Program-made: the position numbers and the translations under genes | Notes under the pieces: model-generated | Database searches by the model: none | Told to the model about the DNA's origin: nothing | The model's input: the letters and a program-made list of their open reading frames with translations, nothing else | DNA from: Algoriphagus sp. PAP.12 | Lineage (GTDB): Bacteria > Bacteroidota > Bacteroidia > Cytophagales > Cyclobacteriaceae | Length of the DNA stretch: 64,000 nt | Assembly (NCBI RefSeq): GCF_026652115.1 | Contig: NZ_JAPPSQ010000001.1 | Coordinates: 558,001 to 622,000, forward strand | Direction: 5' to 3' | Shown: positions 35,273 to 43,595 of the stretch, piece by piece | How positions within the stretch are numbered: position 1 is the first letter of the stretch | Layout of the letters: the number at the start of each line of letters is the position of its first letter

Positions 35273-35304
35273 TAGTTTAACAAAAAAAAAAAAAAATTAA
35301 ACAA
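35273..35304. promoter_or_regulatory. Inverted repeat 1, putative regulator operator (TAGTTTAA-N16-TTAAACAA)
   Basis: Left arm at 35273-35280 with one mismatch, right arm at 35297-35304, spacer a single C followed by an A15 run. Same geometry as the two repeats further right. It lies between the regulator stop and its terminator. Confidence 0.55.
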
Positions 35305-35305
35305 A

Positions 35306-35333
35306 AGGTGTTCTTCAGAGAATGCCTTTTTTT
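35306..35333 (+). terminator. Rho-independent terminator after the MerR-type regulator gene
   Basis: A 9-bp stem with two G-T wobbles (35306-35314 with 35319-35327), a TCAG loop and a T7 tail. It separates the cruF-crtZ-regulator unit from the sigma-crtI operon. Confidence 0.75.
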
Positions 35334-35389
35334 ATGCTCAGGAGGCTGTTATGGTGCTTTTTGAGTGTAATTGGTTCTGGATCAAGAAT

Positions 35390-35427
35390 AAATTGTTTAA
35401 TCAAATAAAAAAAACTTTAAACAATTT
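35390..35427. promoter_or_regulatory. Inverted repeat 2, putative regulator operator
   Basis: Perfect 11-bp arms (AAATTGTTTAA at 35390-35400 and its complement at 35417-35427) with a 16-bp spacer. The right arm ends just before the predicted -33 element at 35429. Confidence 0.65.
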
Positions 35428-35428
35428 C

Positions 35429-35459
35429 TTTGATTTTTGTTTAATTAAATCTAGATTTG
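35429..35459 (+). promoter_or_regulatory. Predicted promoter of the sigma-crtI-crtB operon
   Basis: TTTG at 35429-35432 and TAGATTTG at 35452-35459 match the Bacteroidota -33 and -7 elements with a 19-nt spacer, the best promoter match seen in the window. Transcription would begin near 35466, about 17 nt before the sigma gene ATG. Confidence 0.65.
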
Positions 35460-35469
35460 GTTAAACAAA
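35436..35469. promoter_or_regulatory. Inverted repeat 3, putative operator straddling the -7 element
   Basis: 9-bp perfect arms (35436-35444 and 35461-35469) with the same 16-bp spacer. The -7 element lies inside the spacer, so a bound repressor would block polymerase. Half-sites TTAAACAA also fit the nTnnACAn pattern I recall for CarH operators. Confidence 0.65.
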
Positions 35470-35482
35470 GAATTCAAACACC

Positions 35483-35995
35483 ATGACGACTCTAGAATTC
35501 AGTTATTCGCTCAATAAGATGAGCTCCTCTTTAAAGCCATTCGCCTTGAAGCTTACTCGAGACAGAGACGATGCCAATGATTTGTTGCAGGACACAATGG
35601 TAAAAGCTTTTACCAATCGTGACAAGTTCACCGATGGGACCAATCTCAAAGCCTGGTTGTACACGATTATGAAAAACACCTTTATCACCAATTATCAGAG
35701 AATGGTGAGACGGGCGACTTTCGTGGATACGACTGACAACCTTCATTTCATCAACTCCACTGATTCAAAAATCGAAAATGGTGCCTATGGAAGATTTGCC
35801 ATGGATGACATCACTGCCGCAATCGAGGGATTGGAGGAAGTATATAAAGTTCCATTTATGATGCATTTCCGTGGATTCAAATATCACGAGATTGCCGAGG
35901 AGCTTCAAATTCCAATAGGAACTGTAAAGAATAGAATCCATATTGCTAGAAAGCTCTTGAAGGAGAACTTGCTAGTTTACAGAAATATGAATTAA
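35483..35995 (+). CDS. ECF-type RNA polymerase sigma factor in the carotenoid cluster
   Basis: A 170-residue sigma-70 family protein with region 2 (DANDLLQDTMVKAFTNRDKF, then LKAWLYTIMKNTFITNY) and region 4 (YHEIAEELQIPIGTVKNRIH). No anti-sigma gene is next to it. It is the first gene after the predicted light-controlled promoter and is 3 nt from crtI. In Streptomyces the LitR photoreceptor acts through the ECF sigma LitS on crt genes; the same arrangement here suggests a two-step switch in which the B12 regulator controls the sigma gene and the sigma factor drives further promoters (inference). Confidence 0.9.
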   Translation: MTTLEFSYSLNKMSSSLKPFALKLTRDRDDANDLLQDTMVKAFTNRDKFTDGTNLKAWLYTIMKNTFITNYQRMVRRATFVDTTDNLHFINSTDSKIENGAYGRFAMDDITAAIEGLEEVYKVPFMMHFRGFKYHEIAEELQIPIGTVKNRIHIARKLLKENLLVYRNMN

Positions 35996-35998
35996 GAA

Positions 35999-37492
35999 AT
36001 GAATCAAAAACATGTGGTGGTAATCGGATCCGGATTTGCCGGACTTTCCTCAGCCACCCATTTAGCAGAGCAAAGTTGTAAAGTCACCTTACTGGAGAAG
36101 AACGAAACCCCAGGTGGTCGAGCGAGGAAGTTTGAATATCAGGGGTTTGTTTTTGATATGGGTCCGAGCTGGTATTGGATGCCCGATGTATTTGAAGACT
36201 ACTTCGCTCATTTTGGAAAAAAAGTCTCTGATTATTACGATCTGATTAGACTAGACCCTTCCTACGCGGTGATTTATGGAGAGAATGATCAATTGGATAT
36301 TCCTGCAGATCTGGAAGAATTCAAAAAGATGCTGGAAGAAATTGAGACGGGAGCTGGCGGTCAATTGGATAAATTTCTAGAACAAGCCAAGTACAAATAC
36401 CAAGTCGGGATTCATGATTTGGTCAAAAAACCAAGTCGATCACTGATGGAATTTGCTTCGCCGGGTCTTTTGTTGGATGTGATCAAAATGGATGTCTTTC
36501 AGTCCATGTCCAAACATGTCAGGAAGTTTTTCAAATCGGAGAAAATCATCCGTTTAATGGAATTTCCAGTTTTGTTTCTCGGTGAAACAGCTGAGAACAT
36601 CCCTGCCTTGTATTCCTTGATGAACTATGCAGATATTGCTTTGGGTACCTGGTATCCCAAAAAAGGAATGCATGAAATCATTCGTGGAATGGTCGAATTG
36701 GCTGAGGACAAAGGAGTGTCTATTCGATACAATGCTGAAGTGGAGGAGATAGAAATCGAAAATGGAGTGGCGAAAAGAGTTCGATTGCTTTCAGGTGAAA
36801 AGATTGAAGCAGATGTGATCGTAGCAGGAGCAGATTACCACCATGTAGATAAGCATTTGGTCAATCCTCAATACAGTAACTATTCCGAAGAATATTGGGA
36901 TAAGAGAGTCTTGGCTCCGTCTAGTTTACTCTTTTATCTGGGGATTGATAAAAAGCTTCAGAATCTTCGTCACCATAATTTGTTCTTTGATGAAGATTTA
37001 GGGCCACATGCTGATGCAATTTATAGGAATCCGGAATGGCCAGAAAAACCACTTTTCTATGCTTCAGTTCCTTCACAAACTGATCCAACAGTGGCTCCTG
37101 AAGGAATGGAGAATATGTTTTTGCTGATTCCTTTAGCTCCGGATTTAGAAGATTCGGAAGAAATGCGGGAAAAGTACTTCCATATTATCATGGATAGATT
37201 GGAGAAAATTACGGGTCAGGAGATCCGTTCTCATATAGTTTTCAAGAGGTCTTATGCGCATGCTGACTTCAAAAAAGATTACCATGCCTACAAGGGAAAT
37301 GCCTATGGTTTGGCGAATACTTTGACTCAAACGGCCATTTTAAAGCCCTCTTTGAAAAACAAAAAGGTGAATAATTTGTATTACACTGGACAGCTGACTG
37401 TTCCGGGCCCTGGAGTTCCCCCCTCTTTAATTTCAGGGTATGTGGTTGCTAAAGAGGTGATTAAAGATCACAATTTGTCACAAAAAATGTAA
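35999..37492 (+). CDS. crtI: Phytoene desaturase
   Basis: 497 residues with an N-terminal FAD-binding motif (VVVIGSGFAGLSSATHLAE) and the C-terminal CrtI signature around NLYYTGQLTVPGPGVPPSLI. It introduces double bonds into phytoene to form lycopene in the membrane. The length is normal for bacterial CrtI. The GGRARKF and DMGPSWYWMPD segments are typical. A CrtD-type 3,4-desaturase, expected for flexixanthin, is not in the window, so this enzyme or a paralogue elsewhere would have to supply that step. It lies 3 nt after the sigma gene and 8 nt before crtB. Confidence 0.95.
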   Translation: MNQKHVVVIGSGFAGLSSATHLAEQSCKVTLLEKNETPGGRARKFEYQGFVFDMGPSWYWMPDVFEDYFAHFGKKVSDYYDLIRLDPSYAVIYGENDQLDIPADLEEFKKMLEEIETGAGGQLDKFLEQAKYKYQVGIHDLVKKPSRSLMEFASPGLLLDVIKMDVFQSMSKHVRKFFKSEKIIRLMEFPVLFLGETAENIPALYSLMNYADIALGTWYPKKGMHEIIRGMVELAEDKGVSIRYNAEVEEIEIENGVAKRVRLLSGEKIEADVIVAGADYHHVDKHLVNPQYSNYSEEYWDKRVLAPSSLLFYLGIDKKLQNLRHHNLFFDEDLGPHADAIYRNPEWPEKPLFYASVPSQTDPTVAPEGMENMFLLIPLAPDLEDSEEMREKYFHIIMDRLEKITGQEIRSHIVFKRSYAHADFKKDYHAYKGNAYGLANTLTQTAILKPSLKNKKVNNLYYTGQLTVPGPGVPPSLISGYVVAKEVIKDHNLSQKM

Positions 37493-37500
37493 TTTAAACT

Positions 37501-38343
37501 ATGGATGCTAAGGCCTTATACAACCAAACGAGTTTGGAATGTAGTAGACTGATTACTCAGCGGTATAGCACGAGTTTTACGCTGGGGATCAAAACATTGG
37601 ACAAAAAATATCACATGCCCATCTATGCGATATATGGATTTGTTCGGTTTGCAGATGAGATTGTTGACACTTTTCATGATCAGGATAAAGAGGGACTTCT
37701 AGAGAAATTCACAGCTGATACTTTTGAAGCTATCGAAAAGGGATTTTCATACAACCCGGTTCTTCAGGCTTTCCAGATGATTGTCAATGAATATTCCATT
37801 GATTTTGAATTGATCAAGGCATTTCTTCACAGCATGGAGATGGATCTGGATTTTAAAAAATACAATGACAGTCGATACAACGAGTACATTTATGGCTCTG
37901 CTGAAGTAGTTGGTTTGATGTGTCTGAAAGTCTTTTGCAAAGGCGATTCAGGGATGTACAATAAGCTCAAAGAACCTGCTAGGAAGTTGGGAGCTGCCTT
38001 CCAAAAGGTCAATTTCTTGAGAGATATCAAAAGTGATTATGAAGAAAGAGGACGCGTTTACTTTCCGGGAGTTGACTATCGATTGTTTGATTTGACGATT
38101 AAAAAGCAAATCGAGGAAGATATACAAAGAGACTTTGATGATGCGCAAATTGGAATCGAGCAATTGCCCGAAGGCGCAAAATTGGGTGTGCGTGTGGCTT
38201 ACTTGTATTACCAAAAACTCTTTGATAAGATCAAATCTTTGTCTGCTGATGTGATTACCAAACAGCGAATTCGAATTCCAAATTCACAGAAATTATCACT
38301 TTTGGTCGGAACCTTTTTCGAAACAAAACTGGGAATAAGTTAA
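37501..38343 (+). CDS. crtB: Phytoene synthase
   Basis: 280 residues of the squalene/phytoene synthase family. The first aspartate-rich motif is RFADEIVD (residues 49-56) and the second lies in FQKVNFLRDIKSDYEERGRVYFP, split here as NFLRDIKSDYEERG. It condenses two geranylgeranyl diphosphates to phytoene, the first committed step. The stop TAA shares its last A with the ATG of the lycopene cyclase gene (TAATG), so the two are translationally coupled. Confidence 0.95.
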   Translation: MDAKALYNQTSLECSRLITQRYSTSFTLGIKTLDKKYHMPIYAIYGFVRFADEIVDTFHDQDKEGLLEKFTADTFEAIEKGFSYNPVLQAFQMIVNEYSIDFELIKAFLHSMEMDLDFKKYNDSRYNEYIYGSAEVVGLMCLKVFCKGDSGMYNKLKEPARKLGAAFQKVNFLRDIKSDYEERGRVYFPGVDYRLFDLTIKKQIEEDIQRDFDDAQIGIEQLPEGAKLGVRVAYLYYQKLFDKIKSLSADVITKQRIRIPNSQKLSLLVGTFFETKLGIS

Positions 38344-39044
38344 TGGAAAAATATCTCTATTTGATATTGAATATTCTGACTATTTCCTTTCCATTGATCA
38401 GGTCTTTTGAACCTAAAATCAACTATTCATCAAAATGGCCAGCCTTGTTTCCTGCCATTTTGTTTACAGGGGCGTTTTTTTTGGTTTGGGATCATTGGTT
38501 TACTGTTATTGGAGTCTGGGAATTCAATCCCAGGTATCTTGTAGGGGTTTATTTTTTCCAATTACCACTGGAAGAATGGCTCTTTTTCCTCACTGTACCC
38601 TTTGCCTGCGTATTTATTTATGAGGTTTTGATTTATTTCTTTCCAAAGGATTACTTCTTGCCTTTTGCCAAACCCTTTGTGTATGTGATGGTTCCATTTC
38701 TACTTGGATTGGCACTGTTACACCTGGATAAATGGTATACCGCTGTGAATTTCATTGTTGGTGCGCTAGTATTAATCATTCACTTTTTGATATTCAATGA
38801 TCGCTATTTGGGACGCTTTATTTTCGCTTATCTGGTGACACTGATTCCTTTTATGCTTTGCAATGGAATCCTGACAGGAGCTTTCACAGAGGAGCCTGTA
38901 GTGATCTACAATAATGCTGAAAATTTGGGAATACGGATATGGACTATACCAGTCGAGGACACGATTTATAGCATGACCTTACTGCTGATGAATCTCAGTA
39001 TTTTCGAAAGCATTCGAAGTCGAAAACAATTATCTCTTATATAA
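38343..39044 (+). CDS. Lycopene cyclase (CrtYcd fused type)
   Basis: 233 residues with about six or seven hydrophobic helices. It consists of two similar lycopene cyclase domains in one chain, each carrying a PxE(E/D) motif: PLEEWLFF in the first half and PVEDTIYSM in the second. This is the CrtYcd type of heterodimer-derived cyclase rather than the FAD-dependent CrtY. In related Cytophagales this cyclase forms one beta ring, yielding monocyclic carotenoids. Overlap with crtB by one base. Confidence 0.92.
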   Translation: MEKYLYLILNILTISFPLIRSFEPKINYSSKWPALFPAILFTGAFFLVWDHWFTVIGVWEFNPRYLVGVYFFQLPLEEWLFFLTVPFACVFIYEVLIYFFPKDYFLPFAKPFVYVMVPFLLGLALLHLDKWYTAVNFIVGALVLIIHFLIFNDRYLGRFIFAYLVTLIPFMLCNGILTGAFTEEPVVIYNNAENLGIRIWTIPVEDTIYSMTLLLMNLSIFESIRSRKQLSLI

Positions 39045-39058
39045 GTTAATAGATCGAA

Positions 39059-39904
39059 ATGAAGAACTTACAGGTAGATATAGATCAACATTCCGGTTTT
39101 TGTTTCGGGGTTGTTTATGCCATTGAGATGGCAGAGGAAATCTTGGATCAGGAAGGATATCTGTATTGCCTGGGTGATATTGTTCATAATGATGAGGAGG
39201 TCAAACGTTTGACACAAAAAGGGCTGAAAATTATTGATCACGGAGATCTTTATGGCTTGAAAGATGAAAAAGTTTTGATTCGGGCACATGGAGAACCACC
39301 TTCTACCTACCAGTTGGCGATTCAAAACAATCTGACCTTGATAGATGCCTCTTGCCCGGTGGTATTGAAGCTTCAAAACAGAATCAAGAACTCTTTTGAC
39401 AAGGAAGAGCCAATTTATATTTATGGAAAGCACGGACATGCCGAAGTCATTGGATTATTAGGTCAAACCAACAATGAGGCGGTTGTTTTTCAGGATATCA
39501 ATGAGTTGGATTTACCCAGTCTTCCTAAGAATTTGACTCTGTATAGTCAGACGACGAAGTCAACGGACAAATTCTACGAAATCAATCAAACTCTTCGTGA
39601 AAATGGGATATCAGTCAATACGAATGATACGATTTGTCGTCAGGTTTCCAATAGAGATAAAGAACTCAGGGAGTTTGTCAGTAGATTTGACAAGGTGATT
39701 TTTGTAAGTGGAACCAAATCATCCAATGGAAAAGTACTCTTCAATGTCTGCAAAGAAAGAAATTCCAATACCTATTTTGTTTCCAACCCTAATGAATTGG
39801 AAGAAGCTTGGTTTAATTTTGGTGATCGAGTAGGAATTTGTGGAGCTACATCTACTCCAATGTGGTTGATGGAGCAGGTCAGAGAAAGAATTCTTACCTT
39901 TTAA
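39059..39904 (+). CDS. ispH: 4-hydroxy-3-methylbut-2-enyl diphosphate reductase
   Basis: 281 residues with the three cysteines that hold the Fe-S cluster of IspH: C15 in SGFCFGVV, C99 in DASCPVV and C193 in DTICRQVSNRD. Active-site histidines are in DIVHNDEEV, IRAHGEPP and GKHGHAEV. It makes isopentenyl and dimethylallyl diphosphate in the last step of the MEP pathway. Its position inside the crt operon means that precursor supply can rise with pigment synthesis. It is 14 nt after the cyclase gene and 16 nt before crtW. Confidence 0.95.
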   Translation: MKNLQVDIDQHSGFCFGVVYAIEMAEEILDQEGYLYCLGDIVHNDEEVKRLTQKGLKIIDHGDLYGLKDEKVLIRAHGEPPSTYQLAIQNNLTLIDASCPVVLKLQNRIKNSFDKEEPIYIYGKHGHAEVIGLLGQTNNEAVVFQDINELDLPSLPKNLTLYSQTTKSTDKFYEINQTLRENGISVNTNDTICRQVSNRDKELREFVSRFDKVIFVSGTKSSNGKVLFNVCKERNSNTYFVSNPNELEEAWFNFGDRVGICGATSTPMWLMEQVRERILTF

Positions 39905-39920
39905 GAATTCCATCCAATTT

Positions 39921-40631
39921 ATGTCTTCTAAACCTTATCAAATATCGAGAAATGTCGATCCAAAAGGCCTATTGATAGGTTGGGGAATTATCGGTGTTTG
40001 GTTCATTTCACTTTTTTTTCTTTTACAGCTTGAAATAAATTGGACAAGTCCTTTGACTTATTTAGCTGTCATGGTTCAGATGCATTTGTATACTGGACTT
40101 TTTATCACTGCACATGATGCCATGCATGGAGTCGTCTCTTCCAATAAAACTTTGAATAAGTTGACAGGCTGGATAGCAGCTACCTTGTTTTCATTTAACA
40201 ATTATGGGAAGCTTTTTCCCAAGCATCACGAGCACCACAGACATGTGGCGACTGATGATGATCCTGATTATCATCCATCTGGTAATTTCTGGATTTGGTA
40301 CCTTTCCTTTATCCGCCAGTATGTGACGATCTGGCAAATTTTATTGATGGCCATTACTTTCAATATCTTGAAATTGTGGATAAGTACTGAGAATTTGATT
40401 CTTTTCTGGATGCTTCCAGCGGTTTTATCCACATTTCAATTGTTTTATTTCGGCACATTTTTGCCACATCGAGGTGAAAACCAAAATATACATCACTCTT
40501 CTACCCAATCTAAAAACCATTTATGGGCATTTTTGAGCTGTTATTTCTTTGGATATCACTACGAACATCATGATTCACCTGGGACTCCTTGGTGGAGACT
40601 TTGGAAGGTCAAGGAAAACCAAGTTTCTTGA
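39921..40631 (+). CDS. crtW: Beta-carotene ketolase (CrtW type, fatty acid desaturase superfamily)
   Basis: 236 residues, membrane-bound, with the histidine boxes of the desaturase superfamily: HDAMHG, HHEHHRH and HYEHHD, plus HRGENQNIHH. This pattern is that of CrtW, which places a 4-keto group on the beta ring. Together with CrtZ this gives the 3-hydroxy-4-keto ring of flexixanthin or astaxanthin-like pigments. It is the last pigment gene of the operon. Confidence 0.9.
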   Translation: MSSKPYQISRNVDPKGLLIGWGIIGVWFISLFFLLQLEINWTSPLTYLAVMVQMHLYTGLFITAHDAMHGVVSSNKTLNKLTGWIAATLFSFNNYGKLFPKHHEHHRHVATDDDPDYHPSGNFWIWYLSFIRQYVTIWQILLMAITFNILKLWISTENLILFWMLPAVLSTFQLFYFGTFLPHRGENQNIHHSSTQSKNHLWAFLSCYFFGYHYEHHDSPGTPWWRLWKVKENQVS

Positions 40632-40705
40632 TCAAAATCAAAAATTAGTTCATCTCTAAACCTTTTTCTCCAAAATTGATTTTGAAAGAAATCAGTCCAT
40701 TAAAA

Positions 40706-43108
40706 ATGAAGAAAAGTCTACTCGTATTCATTCTATTTTTAGGCAGTATTTCTGTCTTTGCTCAAGGTGTTTTGAAAGGGAAAATCACCAATCCAGTCAA
40801 TAATGAGCCAGTTTCCTTTGCCAATGTTTTGATTCTCGAGACTGATTTGGGTGCCATCACAGATGAGGATGGAAATTATGAAATCAGCAATATCCCCGCT
40901 GGCTTATATAATGTCCGAGCCAGTTTTGTGGGTTTCAAACCTGTGACCAAATATGAGGTACGAGTTACTTTGGCCAAAGCAGTTCAGCTGGATTTTGAAT
41001 TGGTGGAAGATGCTGCAGAATTAAATGAAGTGGTGGTGAGCTCTGAATTTTCACGTTCCGAAGAGACTCCGTTATCTGTCAGAAAGCTCAATTCGAATGA
41101 GATCGAGCGCTATCCTGGCGGTAATCGTGATATTTCACGAGTGATTCAGGCACTGCCTGGAGTGGCTAGCACGCCAAGTTTTAGAAATGATATTTTGATC
41201 CGTGGAGGAGCTCCCAATGAGAACAAGTTCTTTGTGGATGAAATTGAAGTTCCTGTGATCAATCACTTTTCCACACAGGGTTCTTCAGGAGGTCCCGTTG
41301 GGATTTTAAATGTGAATCTGATCAAAAACGTGGATTTGATTGCCGGAGGTTTTCCTGCAAATCGTATGAATGCGCTTTCCTCCTTTTTTGAAGTATCACT
41401 CAAAGAAGGAAGAAGAGACCAAATGTTTACTCAATTGACTTTAGGAGCATCTGAACTAACACTTTCTAACGAAGGTCCAATAGGAGAAAAAACTACGTAT
41501 TTGCTTTCTGCCAGAAGATCTTATCTGCAGGGACTATTCAAATTACTTCAGCTGCCTTTTTTGCCGACATTTAATGATTTTCAGCTGAAGACCACCACTA
41601 AGCTAAATGATAAGACAGAGTTGACATTTTTGGGAATTGGGGCTGTGGATAAGTTTGTCCTGAATGAAGAATTACCAGATGGTGAAAGTCAGGAAGAGCG
41701 TGAAAATAGGCAGTATTTGTTGGGAGTGCTGCCAGTTCAGGAGCAATGGAACTATGCCACAGGTTTTAAATTGAAGCGTTTTCGGGAAAATGGCTATTGG
41801 ACTTTTGTCTTGAGTCGAAACATGCTGAATAACCGTTCTTACAAGTTTGCCAACAACGATGAAAGTTCCTCTGAGAACTTGCTTTTTGACTATTTATCTC
41901 AAGAATCGGAGAATAAATTCAGAGCTGAAAATTCAATTTTTGGATCAGGATATACCTTGAAATATGGTGTGAATTATGAATACGCTCGCTATTTTATTGA
42001 CAATTTTGATAGATCCTCTTTGGCATCTACAGGACAAACTATCGATGTGAATTCTACTTCTCACTTCAATTCCTATGGAGCTTTTGTCTCCGGTAGTAAA
42101 TATTTTGACGGAGAAAGATTGTTGTTGACTGGGGGAATTCGAATGGATGGTTCTGATTTTGGAAAAACTTCCCAAAACCCTCTGAACCAGATCGCCCCAA
42201 GACTATCCCTTTCCTACCAATTAGGGTCAAATCTTTATGCCACTGCCAATGCCGGAATTTATTATCAAAAGCCTCCTTATACGGTTTTGGGTTATAAAAA
42301 CAATGAAGGAGAACTGGTCAATCAAGAAAATGATGTTCGCTTCATCAGAAGTTCTCAGTTAATTGGAGGTATTGAATTGCTTCAGCCTGAAAAGAACAGG
42401 AGATTTACTGCGGAGGCTTTTTATAAGCACTATAGCAACTACCCATCTTCGGTAAGGAATGGGATTGCTTTGGCAAATTTGGGGGCCGATTTTGGAGTGA
42501 TCGGAAACGAGCCAGTTGAGTCCAATGCCAAAGGGCGAGCTTATGGTTTGGAGTTGTTGGCTCAGCAGAGATTATTCAATGATTTTTATGGAATAGCCGC
42601 TGTAACATTGGTGAGAAGTGAATTTACCAATCCCAATACGGATGGTTATGCGCCGTCTTCTTGGGACAATCGATTTATCATCAGTTTGACAGCAGGGAAG
42701 AGATTTGGGAAAAACTGGGAATTGGGAGCTCGATGGAGATTCTTGGGAGGTACGCCGTATACTCCATATGATTTGGAGGAATCAGCCTTGATTTCCAATT
42801 GGGATTTGAGAAATACAGGAATCCTAGATTATGATCAGATTAATGCAGTAAGGTTGCCCGCCTTCCATCAACTGGACCTGAGATTGGATAAGAAGTATTA
42901 TTACAAAAATTGGAATCTTAACTGGTATGTGGATATCCAAAACGCCTACAATTTTGAGGCTCAGCAAGCGCCGATTTTGATACCTGTCCGAGATGATGCA
43001 GGATCTATTTTGGTGAATCCAAATGACCCGTCTAGATATCAATTAAAATTGATAGAAAACACTGCCGGGAGTTTGCTCCCTTCGGTTGGGATCATTGTGG
43101 AATTCTAA
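40706..43108 (+). CDS. TonB-dependent receptor with carboxypeptidase-like N-terminal domain
   Basis: 800 residues from the ATG at 40706, which begins a signal peptide ending SVFAQ; a TTG 30 nt upstream is less likely. Residues about 25-105 are a carboxypeptidase-regulatory-like domain (ITNPVNNEPVSFANVLI). The plug follows with NEVVVSSEFSRSEETPLSV and RGGAPNENKFFVDEIEVP, then the barrel to the end (LLPSVGIIVEF, terminal F). There is no STN domain, so it is not wired to a FecR-type signal relay. It lies 74 nt after crtW; whether it belongs to the pigment operon is unclear. Its 3' end overlaps the convergent DUF1905 gene by 4 nt. Ligand unknown. Confidence 0.88.
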   Translation: MKKSLLVFILFLGSISVFAQGVLKGKITNPVNNEPVSFANVLILETDLGAITDEDGNYEISNIPAGLYNVRASFVGFKPVTKYEVRVTLAKAVQLDFELVEDAAELNEVVVSSEFSRSEETPLSVRKLNSNEIERYPGGNRDISRVIQALPGVASTPSFRNDILIRGGAPNENKFFVDEIEVPVINHFSTQGSSGGPVGILNVNLIKNVDLIAGGFPANRMNALSSFFEVSLKEGRRDQMFTQLTLGASELTLSNEGPIGEKTTYLLSARRSYLQGLFKLLQLPFLPTFNDFQLKTTTKLNDKTELTFLGIGAVDKFVLNEELPDGESQEERENRQYLLGVLPVQEQWNYATGFKLKRFRENGYWTFVLSRNMLNNRSYKFANNDESSSENLLFDYLSQESENKFRAENSIFGSGYTLKYGVNYEYARYFIDNFDRSSLASTGQTIDVNSTSHFNSYGAFVSGSKYFDGERLLLTGGIRMDGSDFGKTSQNPLNQIAPRLSLSYQLGSNLYATANAGIYYQKPPYTVLGYKNNEGELVNQENDVRFIRSSQLIGGIELLQPEKNRRFTAEAFYKHYSNYPSSVRNGIALANLGADFGVIGNEPVESNAKGRAYGLELLAQQRLFNDFYGIAAVTLVRSEFTNPNTDGYAPSSWDNRFIISLTAGKRFGKNWELGARWRFLGGTPYTPYDLEESALISNWDLRNTGILDYDQINAVRLPAFHQLDLRLDKKYYYKNWNLNWYVDIQNAYNFEAQQAPILIPVRDDAGSILVNPNDPSRYQLKLIENTAGSLLPSVGIIVEF

Positions 43109-43557
43109 TTAAGCTTGTTGAGCAGTTGAATGATTCGGTCGGCTTTGGCTTCGTCATCTTTGGATTGGTAGATATACTCAATCCACTTCTTTTTTCCTTT
43201 AATATCTAAGGCATCAAAAAGTTGTAATTTCCCAGGATCATCGCGAAGGCAGTCCAATAATTCATGCGGTGTGTCCTGGGGAAGAGGCTTTTTTTCTACA
43301 CGGAGGTAAACTTTTTCCCCAACTTCTTTTTTGATCAGGTTTCTGATTTCCTTGGAGATAGGGATAAAAACAGTCCCATCTCCGGTTGGCATGAGGTGTT
43401 TTTTGTCAAAAGTGAAGTCGTCAATTTTACCAGAAACTTGGGACATGCCGAAGTATTTTCCAGAAGGTGTATACTCCTTGGGAATTCTTGCAAAGGTCCA
43501 TCCTCCTTTCCCTTGGAACCTTTCCAGATATATTTCGCCTTCGAAAATTACTTCCAT
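43105..43557 (-). CDS. DUF1905 and YdeI/OmdA domain protein
   Basis: 150 residues. The first half is a DUF1905 beta domain (FEGEIYLERF, GWTFARIPKEY, KIDDFTFDKKHLMPTGDG). The second half is the YdeI/OmpD-associated helical domain (DALDIKGKKKWIEYIYQSKD, then KADRIIQLLNKL). Soluble with no signal. Such proteins are named after a presumed bacteriocin-resistance function but the role is not settled. A terminator hairpin ends directly upstream of the ATG, leaving no obvious leader. Confidence 0.88.
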   Translation of the reverse strand: MEVIFEGEIYLERFQGKGGWTFARIPKEYTPSGKYFGMSQVSGKIDDFTFDKKHLMPTGDGTVFIPISKEIRNLIKKEVGEKVYLRVEKKPLPQDTPHELLDCLRDDPGKLQLFDALDIKGKKKWIEYIYQSKDDEAKADRIIQLLNKLN

Positions 43558-43586
43558 AAAAAAAGCAGGGAGATCAGTCCCTGCTT
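43558..43586 (-). terminator. Rho-independent terminator abutting the DUF1905 start codon
   Basis: A perfect 9-bp stem (AAGCAGGGA and TCCCTGCTT) with a 6-nt loop and a T7 tail on the minus strand; the tail touches the ATG at 43557. It presumably ends the barrel-protein transcript. Confidence 0.75.
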
Positions 43587-43595
43587 CATAAATTT

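Noticed and set aside
40676..40705. TTG start for the TonB-dependent receptor
   Set aside because: The ATG at 40706 directly begins a normal signal peptide; the extra ten residues would spoil it.
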